A stretch of DNA of 64,000 nt from contig NZ_FOSE01000004.1 in NCBI RefSeq assembly GCF_900114185.1, positions 513,519 through 577,518 of the forward strand, in the 5' to 3' direction. The notes below the pieces were generated by a model. That model was given only the letters and a program-made list of their open reading frames with translations, was not told the origin of the DNA and did not search any database. This stretch comes from Cellulomonas sp. KH9 (GTDB lineage: Bacteria; Actinomycetota; Actinomycetes; Actinomycetales; Cellulomonadaceae). Position numbers and translations under genes: made by a program. Positions 44,953-54,096 of the stretch are shown one piece after another. Numbering within the stretch: position 1 is the stretch's first letter; every line of letters starts with the position of its first letter.

Positions 44953-47532
44953 ATGCCTCGCATCCCGCTGACCTGGCTCGGCGACCACGTCGAGCTCCCT
45001 GCCGGCCTGACGGCCGAGCAGCTGGCCGCCGACCTCGTGCGCGTCGGCCTCGAGGAGGAGGAGATCCACACCTCCGGCGTGACCGGCCCGCTCGTGGTCG
45101 GGCAGGTCCTCGAGCTCACGCCCGAGCCGCAGAAGAACGGCAAGACCATCAACTGGTGCCGCGTCGACGTGGGGGCGCACAACGAGCTCGACGACGACGG
45201 CAACCCGACGGTGGCGCGCGGCATCGTGTGCGGTGCGCACAACTTCGGCGTGGGTGACCGCGTGGTCGTCGCGCTGCCGGGCGCCGTGCTGCCCGGGCCG
45301 TTCCCGATCGCGGCGCGCAAGACGTACGGGCACGTGTCCGACGGCATGATCTGCTCGGCGCGCGAGCTGGGCCTCGGCGAGGACCACGCCGGGATCATCG
45401 TCCTGTCGAGCCTCGGCTACGGCGAGGAGGAGACCGCGCCCGGCACGGACGCGCTGCGCCTGCTCGGCCTGGCCGACGAGGTGCTCGAGATCAACGTGAC
45501 GCCGGACCGCGGGTACTGCTTCGCGATGCGCGGCGTCGCCCGGGAGTACGCGCACTCGACGGGCGCACGCTTCACCGACCCCGGCGTGGCGTCGGACGAG
45601 GTGCTGCGCGAGCGCCCCGCCGGGTTCGCGGTCGAGATCGCGGACGACGAGGGCATCCACGGGGTGCCCGGGTGCGACCGCTTCGTGGCGCAGGTCGTGC
45701 GCGGCGTGCGCGCGTCCGGCCCGTCCCCGGCCTGGATGCAGCAGCGCCTCACGCAGGCCGGCATGCGCCCGATCAGCCTGGCGGTCGACGTGACGAACTA
45801 CGTCATGCTCGACCTCGGGCAGCCGATGCACGCCTACGACCTGGCCACGCTCACCGCGCCGGTCGTCGTCCGCCGGGCGCGCCCGGGGGAGAAGGCCACC
45901 ACGCTCGACGACGTCGAGCGCACCCTCGACCCGCAGGACCTGCTCGTCACCGACTCCACGGGCGGGCACGCCGCACGCGTGCTCGGCATCGCCGGGGTCA
46001 TGGGCGGCGCGGACTCCGAGGTGGGCCGGGAGACGACGGACCTGCTGCTCGAGGCCGCGCACTTCGACCCCGTGTCCGTCGCACGCTCGTCGCGGCGGCA
46101 CCGGCTGACGTCGGAGGCGTCCAAGCGGTTCGAGCGGGGCGTGGACCCGCAGCTGCCGCGGGTCGCGGTCGCACGGGCGGCCGCGCTGCTCGTCGAGCAC
46201 GGCGGCGGCACGGTCGAGGACGCGCTGACGGACGTCGACCGCACGTCGGCGCCGGCGCCGGTCGCGTTCGACCCCGCGCAGGCCGCGCGGCTCGTCGGCG
46301 TCCCGTACACGGACGACGAGGTGCGCGCGACGCTCACCGAGATCGGCTGCACGGTCGCGGGTGACGCCGTGCCGTGGCGCGTGGACGTGCCGTCGTGGCG
46401 CCCGGACCTGGTCGCCGGCGTCGACCTGGTCGAGGAGGTCGCCCGCCTGCGCGGGTACGACGCGATCCCGTCGATCGTGCCCCCCGCCCCGACCGGTCGC
46501 GGGTTGACCCGGGACCAGCGGCTGCGCCGCGCGGTCGCGGACACCCTCGCGGCGTCGGGCCTCGTCGAGGTGCTCAGCTACCCGTTCGTCGGGGCCGACC
46601 AGCTCGAGGCGCTCGGCCTGCCCGAGGACGACGAGCGCCGCCGGGCGGTGCGCCTGGTCAACCCGCTCGCCGACGGCCAGCCGCTCATGCGCACGGACCT
46701 GCTGGTGACGCTCCTGGACACCGCGCGCCGCAACGTCGCGCGCGGGACGTCCGACGTGGGCGTCTTCGAACTCGGGCTCGTCACCCTGCCGGCGGCCGGT
46801 GCCGGTGTCGCGCCGCGCCTGCCCGGTGGGGCGCGACCGGCGGACGAGGACCTCGCCGCGCTCGACGCGGCCGTGCCGCGGCAGCCGCTGCACGTGGCGG
46901 GGGTGCTTGCCGGTCTGGCGGAGCCGGCCGGGGTGTGGGGCGCGGGTCGCCGGGCCGACCACGGTGACGCGATCGCGCACGTGCAGCACCTCGCGCGCCT
47001 CGCGGGCGTCGAGCTCGCGGTGACGGCCGACCGGGAGCGGGCGCCGTTCCACCCGGGCCGCTGCGCGCGGCTGTCGACGCTCGACGGCGTCGTCGTGGGC
47101 CATGCCGGGGAGCTGCACCCGAACGTCGTGAGCGCGCTCGGTCTGCCGGCGCGGACGGTCGCGTTCGAGGCCGACCTGTCGGCGCTGCTCGCGGCGTCGT
47201 CGCCCGAGCCGGTCGAGGCCGTGCCCGTCTCGACGTTCCCGGTGGCGAAGGAGGACGTCGCGCTCGTCGTGGCGGACGACGTGCCGGCCGCGGACGTGCT
47301 GACGGCCGTGCGTGCGGGTGCGGCGGCGTCGACCGCGGGCGACGTGCTGGAGGACGTGCGGCTGTTCGACGTCTACGTCGGCGACCAGGTCGGGCCCGGG
47401 CGCACGTCGCTCGCGTTCGCGCTGCGGCTACGGGCGGCCGACCGGACGCTGACGGCCGAGGAGACGGCCGCCGTGCGGGACGCGGTCGTCGCCGAGGCGC
47501 ACGCGCGGGTGGGCGCCGAGCTGCGCGCCTGA
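44953..47532 (+). CDS. pheT: Phenylalanyl-tRNA synthetase beta subunit
   Basis: The 859-residue subunit has a start typical of the family (RIPLTWLGDHVELP) and an EMAP-type tRNA-binding domain at about 40-150. The B3/B4 editing domain follows at about 210-390 and B5 at about 410-480. A catalytic-like core and a C-terminal anticodon-binding FDX-ACB domain follow (VSTFPVAKEDVALVV to the end). It forms an alpha2-beta2 tetramer with PheS. No separate ribosome site is obvious, so coupling to pheS is likely. Confidence 0.97.
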   Translation: MPRIPLTWLGDHVELPAGLTAEQLAADLVRVGLEEEEIHTSGVTGPLVVGQVLELTPEPQKNGKTINWCRVDVGAHNELDDDGNPTVARGIVCGAHNFGVGDRVVVALPGAVLPGPFPIAARKTYGHVSDGMICSARELGLGEDHAGIIVLSSLGYGEEETAPGTDALRLLGLADEVLEINVTPDRGYCFAMRGVAREYAHSTGARFTDPGVASDEVLRERPAGFAVEIADDEGIHGVPGCDRFVAQVVRGVRASGPSPAWMQQRLTQAGMRPISLAVDVTNYVMLDLGQPMHAYDLATLTAPVVVRRARPGEKATTLDDVERTLDPQDLLVTDSTGGHAARVLGIAGVMGGADSEVGRETTDLLLEAAHFDPVSVARSSRRHRLTSEASKRFERGVDPQLPRVAVARAAALLVEHGGGTVEDALTDVDRTSAPAPVAFDPAQAARLVGVPYTDDEVRATLTEIGCTVAGDAVPWRVDVPSWRPDLVAGVDLVEEVARLRGYDAIPSIVPPAPTGRGLTRDQRLRRAVADTLAASGLVEVLSYPFVGADQLEALGLPEDDERRRAVRLVNPLADGQPLMRTDLLVTLLDTARRNVARGTSDVGVFELGLVTLPAAGAGVAPRLPGGARPADEDLAALDAAVPRQPLHVAGVLAGLAEPAGVWGAGRRADHGDAIAHVQHLARLAGVELAVTADRERAPFHPGRCARLSTLDGVVVGHAGELHPNVVSALGLPARTVAFEADLSALLAASSPEPVEAVPVSTFPVAKEDVALVVADDVPAADVLTAVRAGAAASTAGDVLEDVRLFDVYVGDQVGPGRTSLAFALRLRAADRTLTAEETAAVRDAVVAEAHARVGAELRA

Positions 47533-47540
47533 GCGTCGCG

Positions 47541-47579
47541 CGACGGGCCGGTCACGGGTCGCCCCGGGCCGGCCCGTCG
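47541..47579 (+). terminator. Terminator after pheT
   Basis: CGACGGGCCGG (47541-47551) pairs perfectly with CCGGCCCGTCG (47569-47579), 11 bp, loop 17 bases. It is 8 bases after the pheT stop. Confidence 0.7.
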
Positions 47580-47600
47580 TCGTCGGTGCATCCGGCCGGT

Positions 47601-47655
47601 GGGCGAACCGGGGTGAACCGGGCGTCGTCGGATGAGTTCACCAGATAGTTACTGT
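47601..47655 (+). promoter_or_regulatory. Pho-box-like repeats and -10 box ahead of the secreted nuclease/nucleotidase
   Basis: Two 10-base direct repeats GGGCGAACCG and GGGTGAACCG (47601-47620) read GGTTC(A/G)CCC on the other strand. GTTCACC recurs at 47636-47642 in inverted orientation. TACTGT at 47650-47655 fits a -10 box. GTTCACC-type repeats are the binding units of actinobacterial PhoP/RegX3, although those normally repeat every 11 bases. The region 47633-47675 is notably AT-rich. Confidence 0.45.
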
Positions 47656-47777
47656 CGGGTAGTTGCGACGAACCGGATGTACCGCGCAGGGTGAGACCGG
47701 CCGTCCGCGTGACGGCCGCTGCTCGCGCGACGAGGCGTGGTCACCCACCCCTCGCGCGCCCGACGGAGGAGATCCGC

Positions 47778-50700
47778 GTGCACGCACGACGACGGTCCAC
47801 GGGGGCGCTCACCGCGCTCGCCGTGATGCTCACCGGTGGCCTGGCCACCGCGGGAGCCGCGCAGGCGGCGGTGTCGCCCGACGCGCCCCTGCTGCTCCAC
47901 GAGGTGTACGGCGGCGGGGGCAACTCCGGTGCGCCGTTCGACCGTGACTTCGTCGAGCTGTACAACCCGGGCGAGGCACCGCTCGACCTGGCCGGGTACT
48001 CGCTGCAGTACGCGTCGGCCGGCGGGGCGACGTGGCAGGTGACGCCGCTGTCGGGCAGCGTGCCCGCGGGGGCGACGTTCGTCGTGGGGCAGGCGTTCGG
48101 CGCGAACACCGCGGCGCCCGACGTGCCCGTCGACCTCGAGGGCACGGGCGTGCCGATGAGCGGCACCGCGGGCAAGGTCGCGCTGGTGCAGGGCACGGAC
48201 GCCCTGACGTGCAGCGCGGGGTGCGCCCAGGTGGACGCCGTCGTCGACCTCGTCGGCTGGGGCCCGAGCGCGACCTCGTGGGCGGGGTCCGCACCCGCCC
48301 CCGCGACGACGAACGCGACGTCCGTGCAGCGCGACGCCGCCCACACCCACACCGCGGACAACGCTGCCGACTTCCGGGCCGGCGCGCCCACGCCGACGGC
48401 GTCCGGTGCGGCACCCGAGGAGCCCGAGGAGCCGGGTGAGCCGCAGGCGGTCACCATCGCCGCGGTCCAGGGCACGGGTGACGCGTCCCCCCTGGTCGGG
48501 CGGCGCGTGACGACGTCCGGGGTCGTGACGGCGGCCTACCCGGCCGGCGGCCTCGCGGGCTACGTCCTGCAGGCGCCGGGCACGGGCGGGGACGCGGTGC
48601 GCGACGGCTCCCAGGCCGTGTTCGTGTACTCGCCCACGACCGTCGGGCGGGTGGCGGTGGGGCAGCACCTGCAGGTCACGGGTGAGGTCGTCGAGTTCAA
48701 CGGGCTGACGCAGGTCACCGTCGGCGCCGCCGCCGACGTGCAGGAGCTGCCGACCGCCGACGCTCCCGTGCCGGTGACCGGGCCGTGGCCGGCCGACGCC
48801 GCCGCGCGCGAGGCGCTGGAGTCGATGCTCGTCCTTCCGACGGGCGACCTCACCGTCTCGAACACGTACGGCACGAACCAGTACGGCGAGGTCGGCCTCG
48901 CGGTCGGCACCACGCCGCTGCTGCAGCCCACGGAGGTGGCGCGACCCGGGTCCCCGGAGGCGGCGGCCGTCGCGGCCGACAACGCCGCGCGGGGGGTCGT
49001 CCTGGACGACGGTGCCACGACCAACTTCCTCGGTTCCGGCAACGGGGGCCTGACCCCGCCGTGGGTGTCGCTGCAGAACCCCGTGCGCGTCGGCGCGGCC
49101 GTCCAGGTCACCGAGCCGCTGGTCGTCGACTGGCGCAACGGGACGTGGAAGCTCAACCCGACGGCGCCCGTCGTCGCGGGCGGTCCCGCTCCCGTGACCT
49201 TCGAGGACGACCGCCCCGCGGCACCCTCTCCGGTGGGCGGCGACCTGTCGGTCGCGTCGTTCAACGTCCTCAACTACTTCACGACCCTCGGTGACGAGGC
49301 CGCGTCCTGCGTGGCCTACCGCGACCCGTCGGGCGAGCCCGTGACGGTGCGCGAGGGCTGCGACCAGCGCGGCGCCTGGGACGCGGCGGACCTCGAGCGG
49401 CAGCAGGCCAAGGTCGTCGCGGCGATCGAGGGTCTGGACGCCGACGTCGTCGGGCTGCTGGAGATCGAGAACTCCGCCCGCGTCGACGGCGTGGCCGACG
49501 AGGCCCTCGCGACCCTGGTCGACGCGCTCAACGCGGGGGCGGGCGAGGACCGCTGGGCGTTCGTGCCCTCGTCCGACGAGCTGCCGCCGGCTGCCGAGCA
49601 GGACGTCATCACCAACGCGATCATCTACCAGCCGGCCGCGGTGACCCCGACGGGCGCCGCGCGCGCGCTGGGGGACCAGTCCGGTGACGACCAGGCGTTC
49701 GGCAACGCGCGCGAGCCGATCGGGCAGGTCTTCACACCGACGGGCGGGGGCGAGCCGTTCCTCGTGGTCGTCAACCACTTCAAGTCCAAGGGCTCGGCGG
49801 GGCCGTGGCCCGGTGACGCCGACGCGGGCGACGGGCAGGGCGCGTCGAACGAGTCGCGCGTGCGCCAGGCGACGGCGCTGCGCGACTGGGTCCCGACCGT
49901 CCAGGGCGATGCCGAGGCGGTCGTCCTGGTGGGCGACTTCAACGCGTTCACGCGGGAGGACCCGCTGCAGGTGCTGGACGACGCGGGCTACGTCGACGCC
50001 GTCGCGCTGCTCGCGCCCGGCCAGTACTCGTACTCGTTCCAGGGGCTCTCGGGGTCGCTCGACCACGTGCTGCTCAACGAGGCGGCCGCCGGGCGGGCCA
50101 CCGGTGCCGACGTCTGGGAGATCAACGCCCCCGAGTCCATCGCGCTGGAGTACAGCCGGTACGGCTACCACGGCACGACGTTCTTCGCTCCCGACGCCTA
50201 CCGCTCGTCGGACCACGACCCGGTGGTGGTGGGGCTGACGGCCGGTGACGCGAACGAGGGCCCGGTCGACCTGACGTTCCTCAACATCAACGACTTCCAC
50301 GGGCGCATCGACGCCAACACCGTGAGGTTCGCGGGGACGGTCGAGCAGCAGCGCGCGGCGGCCGACGGCCCGGTCGCGTTCCTCTCGGCGGGCGACAACA
50401 TCGGCGCGTCGCTGTTCGCGTCGGCGGTGCAGGACGACCAGCCGACGATCGACGTGCTCAACGCCCTCGACCTGGGGGCGTCGGCGATCGGCAACCACGA
50501 GCTCGACAAGGGGTACGACGACCTGGTCGAGCGCGTGATCGCGGGCGGGCAGAACGCGCGGTTCCCGTACCTCGGTGCCAACGTCTACCGGGAGGGCACC
50601 ACGACGCCCGCGCTCGACGAGTACGCGCTGCTCGACATGGGTGGCGTGACCGTCGGCGTCATCGGGGTGGTGACGGAGGAGACGCCCACGCTGGTGACCC

Positions 50701-52763
50701 CGGGCGGGATCGCCGCGCTGGACTTCGGTGACCCCGTCGAGGCCGTGAACCGCGTGGCCGCCGCACTCACCGACGGCGACGAGGCGAACGGCGAGGCGGA
50801 CGTGCTCGTCGCGCAGTACCACGAGGGGGCGGGCGCGGGCACGCCCGACGGCGCCACCCTCGAGGAGGAGCTCGCGGCCGGGGGCGCGTTCGCCGACATC
50901 GTCACGGGCACCGACCCCGCGGTGGACGCGATCTTCACGGGCCACACGCACAAGCAGTACGCGTGGTTCGGGCCGGTCGGTGACGGTGACGGTGACGCGA
51001 CCCGGCCGGTCGTGCAGACCGGGTCCTACGGCGAGCTCCTCGGCAAGGTCGTGCTGACGTACGACCCCGCGACGGACGAGGTCACGGCCGCCACGGCCGA
51101 GAACGTGGCGCGCACGACCACCCCGGACGCCGAGCTCGTGGCCGCCTACCCCCGGGTCGCGGAGGTGGCGCAGATCGTCGCGGCGGCGCTCGCGTACGCG
51201 AACGAGGTCGGGTCGCAGCCCGTCGGGTCCGTCACGGCGGACGTCACGACGGCGTTCACCGGAGGGCAGTACGTCGACGGCGGGTACGTCGGCTCGGCGC
51301 CGGGCACCACGACGGGTCGGGACGACCGCAGCCGCGAGTCGGCCCTCGGCTCGCTCGTCGCGGACGCCCTGCTCGACACGCTGGCCGCGCCCGAGCGCGG
51401 CGGTGCGCAGATCGGTGTCGTCAACCCCGGCGGCATGCGTGCCGAGCTGCTGTACGCCCCCGACGGCTCGGTGACGTACGCCGAGGCCAACGCGGTGCTC
51501 CCGTTCGTCAACAACCTCTGGACCACCACGCTCACCGGTGCCCAGGTCGTGACGATGCTGGAGCAGCAGTGGCAGACCAACGCGGACGGATCGGTCCCGA
51601 GCCGCCCGTACCTGCAGCTGGGGCTGTCCGACAACGTCACCTACACCTACGACGCCGCACGGGAGCTCGGCGACCGGATCACGTCCGTCACGGTCGACGG
51701 GGAGCCGGTCGACCCGGAGGCCGACTACCGCATCGGGACGTTCTCGTTCCTCGCGCAGGGCGGGGACAACTTCCGGGTGCTGGCCGAGGGGACCGGCACC
51801 GCCGACTCCGGGCTGATCGACCGGGACGCGTGGATCGCGTACCTCGAGGCGCACCCGGGCACCGCACCGGACTTCGCGGAGCGGGCGGTCGAGGTGCCGG
51901 CGCTCACGGAGCCGGTGGCGCCCGGGGGCGAGCTCACGTTCACCGTCGGCGGCATCAACCTGACCAGCCTGGGGGCGCCGGAGAACACGTCGGTCGAGGT
52001 GCTCCTCGGGGAGGCGTCGCTCGGCACGTTCCCGCTGGTCCGGGGCGACGGCCCGGACGCGTCGGCGCAGGTGACGGTCACCGTCCCGGCCGACCTCGCG
52101 CCCGGCGGGCACGAGCTCACCGTCGTCGCGTCGCCCAGCGGCACGACCGCCTCGGTGCCGTTCACGGTCGAGGTCGCCGGCGAGGCCTCGACCACGACGC
52201 TCAGCGCGTCACCGGACACGCAGGTGTTCGGCACGCGCGGGACCCGCGTGCGGCTCACGGCGGTCGTGACGTCGCAGGGTCCGGCCACCGGGTCGGTCCA
52301 GCTCGTCGCCGGCGACGACGTGCTCGGCACGGCGTCGCTGCGCGGCGGGCGGGCGGTGCTCACGCTGCCGGCCGACACGCCCGTCGGCACCTACGAGGTC
52401 GTCGCGCGGTACGCCGGCACGGACGCCGTGGCGGGCTCGCAGTCCGACCCGGTGACCGTGACGGTCGAGCAGGCGACCAGCACCACGTCGCTGTCGGTCG
52501 TCCAGTCGCCGATCCCGCGGCTGGTCCCGTCGGTGTGGGTCGCGACCGTGGGCCTCGACACCGCCCGGCTCCCGGCCGGCCGTGTCGAGCTGCGCGAGGG
52601 CGAGCGCGTCGTGGCACGCGCGGACGTGGTGCTCGGCCTGGCGATCGGGACCGTCCCGCGCGACCTCGGCAGCGGGACGCACCGTCTGACCGCGGTGTTC
52701 GTCCCGGACGACGCGGCGGGCGTCGCGGGCAGCACGAGCCGCACGGTCACGGTCCGCGGCTGA
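47778..52763 (+). CDS. Large secreted multidomain extracellular nuclease / 5'-nucleotidase
   Basis: A 1661-residue exported protein. The signal peptide is 1-30, with cleavage after AQA. A lamin-tail domain follows (about 35-170, LLLHEVYGGGGNSG), then an OB-fold like that of ExeM/YhcR nucleases (about 215-340). Next is an endonuclease/exonuclease/phosphatase domain (about 488-820; SVASFNVLNYF, VNHFKSKGS, GDFNAF, SDHDPVVVG). A calcineurin-like phosphoesterase follows (about 829-1100; LNINDFHGR, SAGDNIG, GNHELDKG, GHTHK), with its 5'-nucleotidase C-terminal domain (about 1178-1370). Two Ig-like repeats end the protein, with no LPXTG sorting signal. It could degrade extracellular DNA and release phosphate. 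The GTG at 47778 has GGAGGAG 6 bases upstream. Confidence 0.93.
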   Translation: MHARRRSTGALTALAVMLTGGLATAGAAQAAVSPDAPLLLHEVYGGGGNSGAPFDRDFVELYNPGEAPLDLAGYSLQYASAGGATWQVTPLSGSVPAGATFVVGQAFGANTAAPDVPVDLEGTGVPMSGTAGKVALVQGTDALTCSAGCAQVDAVVDLVGWGPSATSWAGSAPAPATTNATSVQRDAAHTHTADNAADFRAGAPTPTASGAAPEEPEEPGEPQAVTIAAVQGTGDASPLVGRRVTTSGVVTAAYPAGGLAGYVLQAPGTGGDAVRDGSQAVFVYSPTTVGRVAVGQHLQVTGEVVEFNGLTQVTVGAAADVQELPTADAPVPVTGPWPADAAAREALESMLVLPTGDLTVSNTYGTNQYGEVGLAVGTTPLLQPTEVARPGSPEAAAVAADNAARGVVLDDGATTNFLGSGNGGLTPPWVSLQNPVRVGAAVQVTEPLVVDWRNGTWKLNPTAPVVAGGPAPVTFEDDRPAAPSPVGGDLSVASFNVLNYFTTLGDEAASCVAYRDPSGEPVTVREGCDQRGAWDAADLERQQAKVVAAIEGLDADVVGLLEIENSARVDGVADEALATLVDALNAGAGEDRWAFVPSSDELPPAAEQDVITNAIIYQPAAVTPTGAARALGDQSGDDQAFGNAREPIGQVFTPTGGGEPFLVVVNHFKSKGSAGPWPGDADAGDGQGASNESRVRQATALRDWVPTVQGDAEAVVLVGDFNAFTREDPLQVLDDAGYVDAVALLAPGQYSYSFQGLSGSLDHVLLNEAAAGRATGADVWEINAPESIALEYSRYGYHGTTFFAPDAYRSSDHDPVVVGLTAGDANEGPVDLTFLNINDFHGRIDANTVRFAGTVEQQRAAADGPVAFLSAGDNIGASLFASAVQDDQPTIDVLNALDLGASAIGNHELDKGYDDLVERVIAGGQNARFPYLGANVYREGTTTPALDEYALLDMGGVTVGVIGVVTEETPTLVTPGGIAALDFGDPVEAVNRVAAALTDGDEANGEADVLVAQYHEGAGAGTPDGATLEEELAAGGAFADIVTGTDPAVDAIFTGHTHKQYAWFGPVGDGDGDATRPVVQTGSYGELLGKVVLTYDPATDEVTAATAENVARTTTPDAELVAAYPRVAEVAQIVAAALAYANEVGSQPVGSVTADVTTAFTGGQYVDGGYVGSAPGTTTGRDDRSRESALGSLVADALLDTLAAPERGGAQIGVVNPGGMRAELLYAPDGSVTYAEANAVLPFVNNLWTTTLTGAQVVTMLEQQWQTNADGSVPSRPYLQLGLSDNVTYTYDAARELGDRITSVTVDGEPVDPEADYRIGTFSFLAQGGDNFRVLAEGTGTADSGLIDRDAWIAYLEAHPGTAPDFAERAVEVPALTEPVAPGGELTFTVGGINLTSLGAPENTSVEVLLGEASLGTFPLVRGDGPDASAQVTVTVPADLAPGGHELTVVASPSGTTASVPFTVEVAGEASTTTLSASPDTQVFGTRGTRVRLTAVVTSQGPATGSVQLVAGDDVLGTASLRGGRAVLTLPADTPVGTYEVVARYAGTDAVAGSQSDPVTVTVEQATSTTSLSVVQSPIPRLVPSVWVATVGLDTARLPAGRVELREGERVVARADVVLGLAIGTVPRDLGSGTHRLTAVFVPDDAAGVAGSTSRTVTVRG

Positions 52764-52779
52764 CCAGGGCGGCACGCAG

Positions 52780-52809
52780 GGGCCCGACCGGCGTCGTCCG
52801 GTCGGGCCC
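52780..52809. terminator. Bidirectional terminator between nucleotidase and LLM genes
   Basis: GGGCCCGACCGG (52780-52791) pairs perfectly with CCGGTCGGGCCC (52798-52809), loop CGTCGT. It is 16 bases after one stop and 45 bases before the convergent stop. Confidence 0.82.
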
Positions 52810-52854
52810 TCGGCGCGTCGGGAGCGCGGCGTGCCGCGCTCGCGGGGCCCGGTC

Positions 52855-53931
52855 TCAGGTGAGGGCGGGCGCCCGCAGCAGCCCGAGCAGCGCGTCGCCG
52901 ACGCGTGCGGTCTCGCGCAGGTACGGAGTGTCGGACAGGACCAGGTGCGTGACGCCCAGGTCCAGGTAGCGGCGCAGCGCGGCGGCCACGTCGGTGGGGG
53001 AGCCGACCAGCCACGTCGTGCCCGCACCGCCACCGCCGTAGCGGCCGGGCGCCGTGTAGAGGCAGGTGTCGAGCACGTCGCCGTGCCCGGCGAGGTCGAG
53101 CAGCCGCTGCTGCCCGACGGCGGCGCGACGCAGCGGGTCGGGCGGTCGGGTGCCGGCGTCCCGCGCCATGGCGGCGACCCTCTCCTCGGCGGCCCGCCAC
53201 GCCTCCGCGGTGGTGTCGCGCACGACCGTCGTGACCCGCAGGCCGAACTCGAGCGGTGCGTGCCGGCGTCCGACCTCGTCGCTGAGCTCGCGCAGCCGGG
53301 CGATGCGCTCGGCCACGCCGTCGAGCGGCTCGCCCCAGAAGAGCTGGACGTCCGCCTCGGCCGCCGCGACCCGCTGCGCCGCGGGCGAGGCACCCCCGAA
53401 GTACAGGCGGGGGTGCGGGCGGTCGGTGCCCACGACGGGGCGCGGTGCGAGGGTCGCGTCGTCGACGCGGTAGTGCTCACCGCGGTACGTCACGTGCTCC
53501 TGCGTCCAGAGCCGCCGCACCAGCTCGAGGAACTCGCGCGTCCGGGCGTACCGCTGCGCCTGGTCCAGGGTGGTGTCCCCGTACTGCGCGACGCCGTCGT
53601 GCCCGCTGACGACGTTGACGAGCAGCCGCCCGCCGGACAGCCGGTCGAGGGTCGCCGCGGCGCTGGCGAAGTGCGCGGGCTGCCAGTAGCCGGGCCGGAC
53701 GGCGACGAGCGGGCGGAACGTCGTGGTGCGTGCCGCGATGGCGGTGGCGACGGTGAACGTGTCCGGCCGGCCCCATCCGGTGCCGATGAGCGCACCGTCC
53801 CAGCCGTGCGCCTCGGCGGTCCGGGCCAGCTCGGTCGACAGGTCGAGCGTGCCCCACCCCTCGGTCGTGTCGTCACCGCGGTGCCCGGGCTCCACGGTGT
53901 TGGGGATGTACCAGAGGACCTGCGTGCCCAT
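52855..53931 (-). CDS. Luciferase-like flavin monooxygenase (SsuD-type alkanesulfonate monooxygenase)
   Basis: A 358-residue bacterial-luciferase-fold protein. It begins with VLWYIPNTVEPGHRG; WGRPDTFTVATAIAARTTTFRP and VRPGYWQPAHFASAAATLD follow. GGRLLVNVVSGHDGVAQYGD (about 117-136) is typical of SsuD/SfnG FMNH2-dependent sulfonate monooxygenases that release sulfite. The substrate is inferred only from family resemblance, and no ssu transporter is adjacent. The ATG at 53931 has GGGAG 5 bases upstream. An open frame of 26 codons precedes it but lacks family sequence. It is downstream of trpB2 on the same strand, but a strong terminator separates them. Confidence 0.85.
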   Translation of the reverse strand: MGTQVLWYIPNTVEPGHRGDDTTEGWGTLDLSTELARTAEAHGWDGALIGTGWGRPDTFTVATAIAARTTTFRPLVAVRPGYWQPAHFASAAATLDRLSGGRLLVNVVSGHDGVAQYGDTTLDQAQRYARTREFLELVRRLWTQEHVTYRGEHYRVDDATLAPRPVVGTDRPHPRLYFGGASPAAQRVAAAEADVQLFWGEPLDGVAERIARLRELSDEVGRRHAPLEFGLRVTTVVRDTTAEAWRAAEERVAAMARDAGTRPPDPLRRAAVGQQRLLDLAGHGDVLDTCLYTAPGRYGGGGAGTTWLVGSPTDVAAALRRYLDLGVTHLVLSDTPYLRETARVGDALLGLLRAPALT

Positions 53932-54042
53932 GCGTGCTCCCGGCGGTTCGGTAACGTGTCCGCCGACAATAAGCCGACCGGATCGCTCGGGATAAGTGGG
54001 GGGTCGCATGCTGGTCGCCCGTCGGCACCCCGGGGCCGGTCA

Positions 54043-54090
54043 GGTCGCCCGGGCGGGCGGGGAGGTGTCCCCGCGCCCACCCGGGCGACC
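54043..54090 (-). terminator. Terminator of the TrpB-like gene
   Basis: The outer stem GGTCGCCCGGG (54043-54053) pairs with CCCGGGCGACC (54080-54090). An inner GGGCGGGGA/TCCCCGCGCCC stem with a bulge stacks inside. It is 6 bases after the trpB stop on the minus strand. Confidence 0.85.
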
Positions 54091-54096
54091 GACGGG

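Noticed and set aside
47649..52112. Very long open frame on the minus strand opposite the nuclease/nucleotidase gene
   Set aside because: The translation is Arg/His/Val-rich with no domain, and the plus-strand frame has a signal peptide and many known motifs. Long antisense frames are expected at this GC content.
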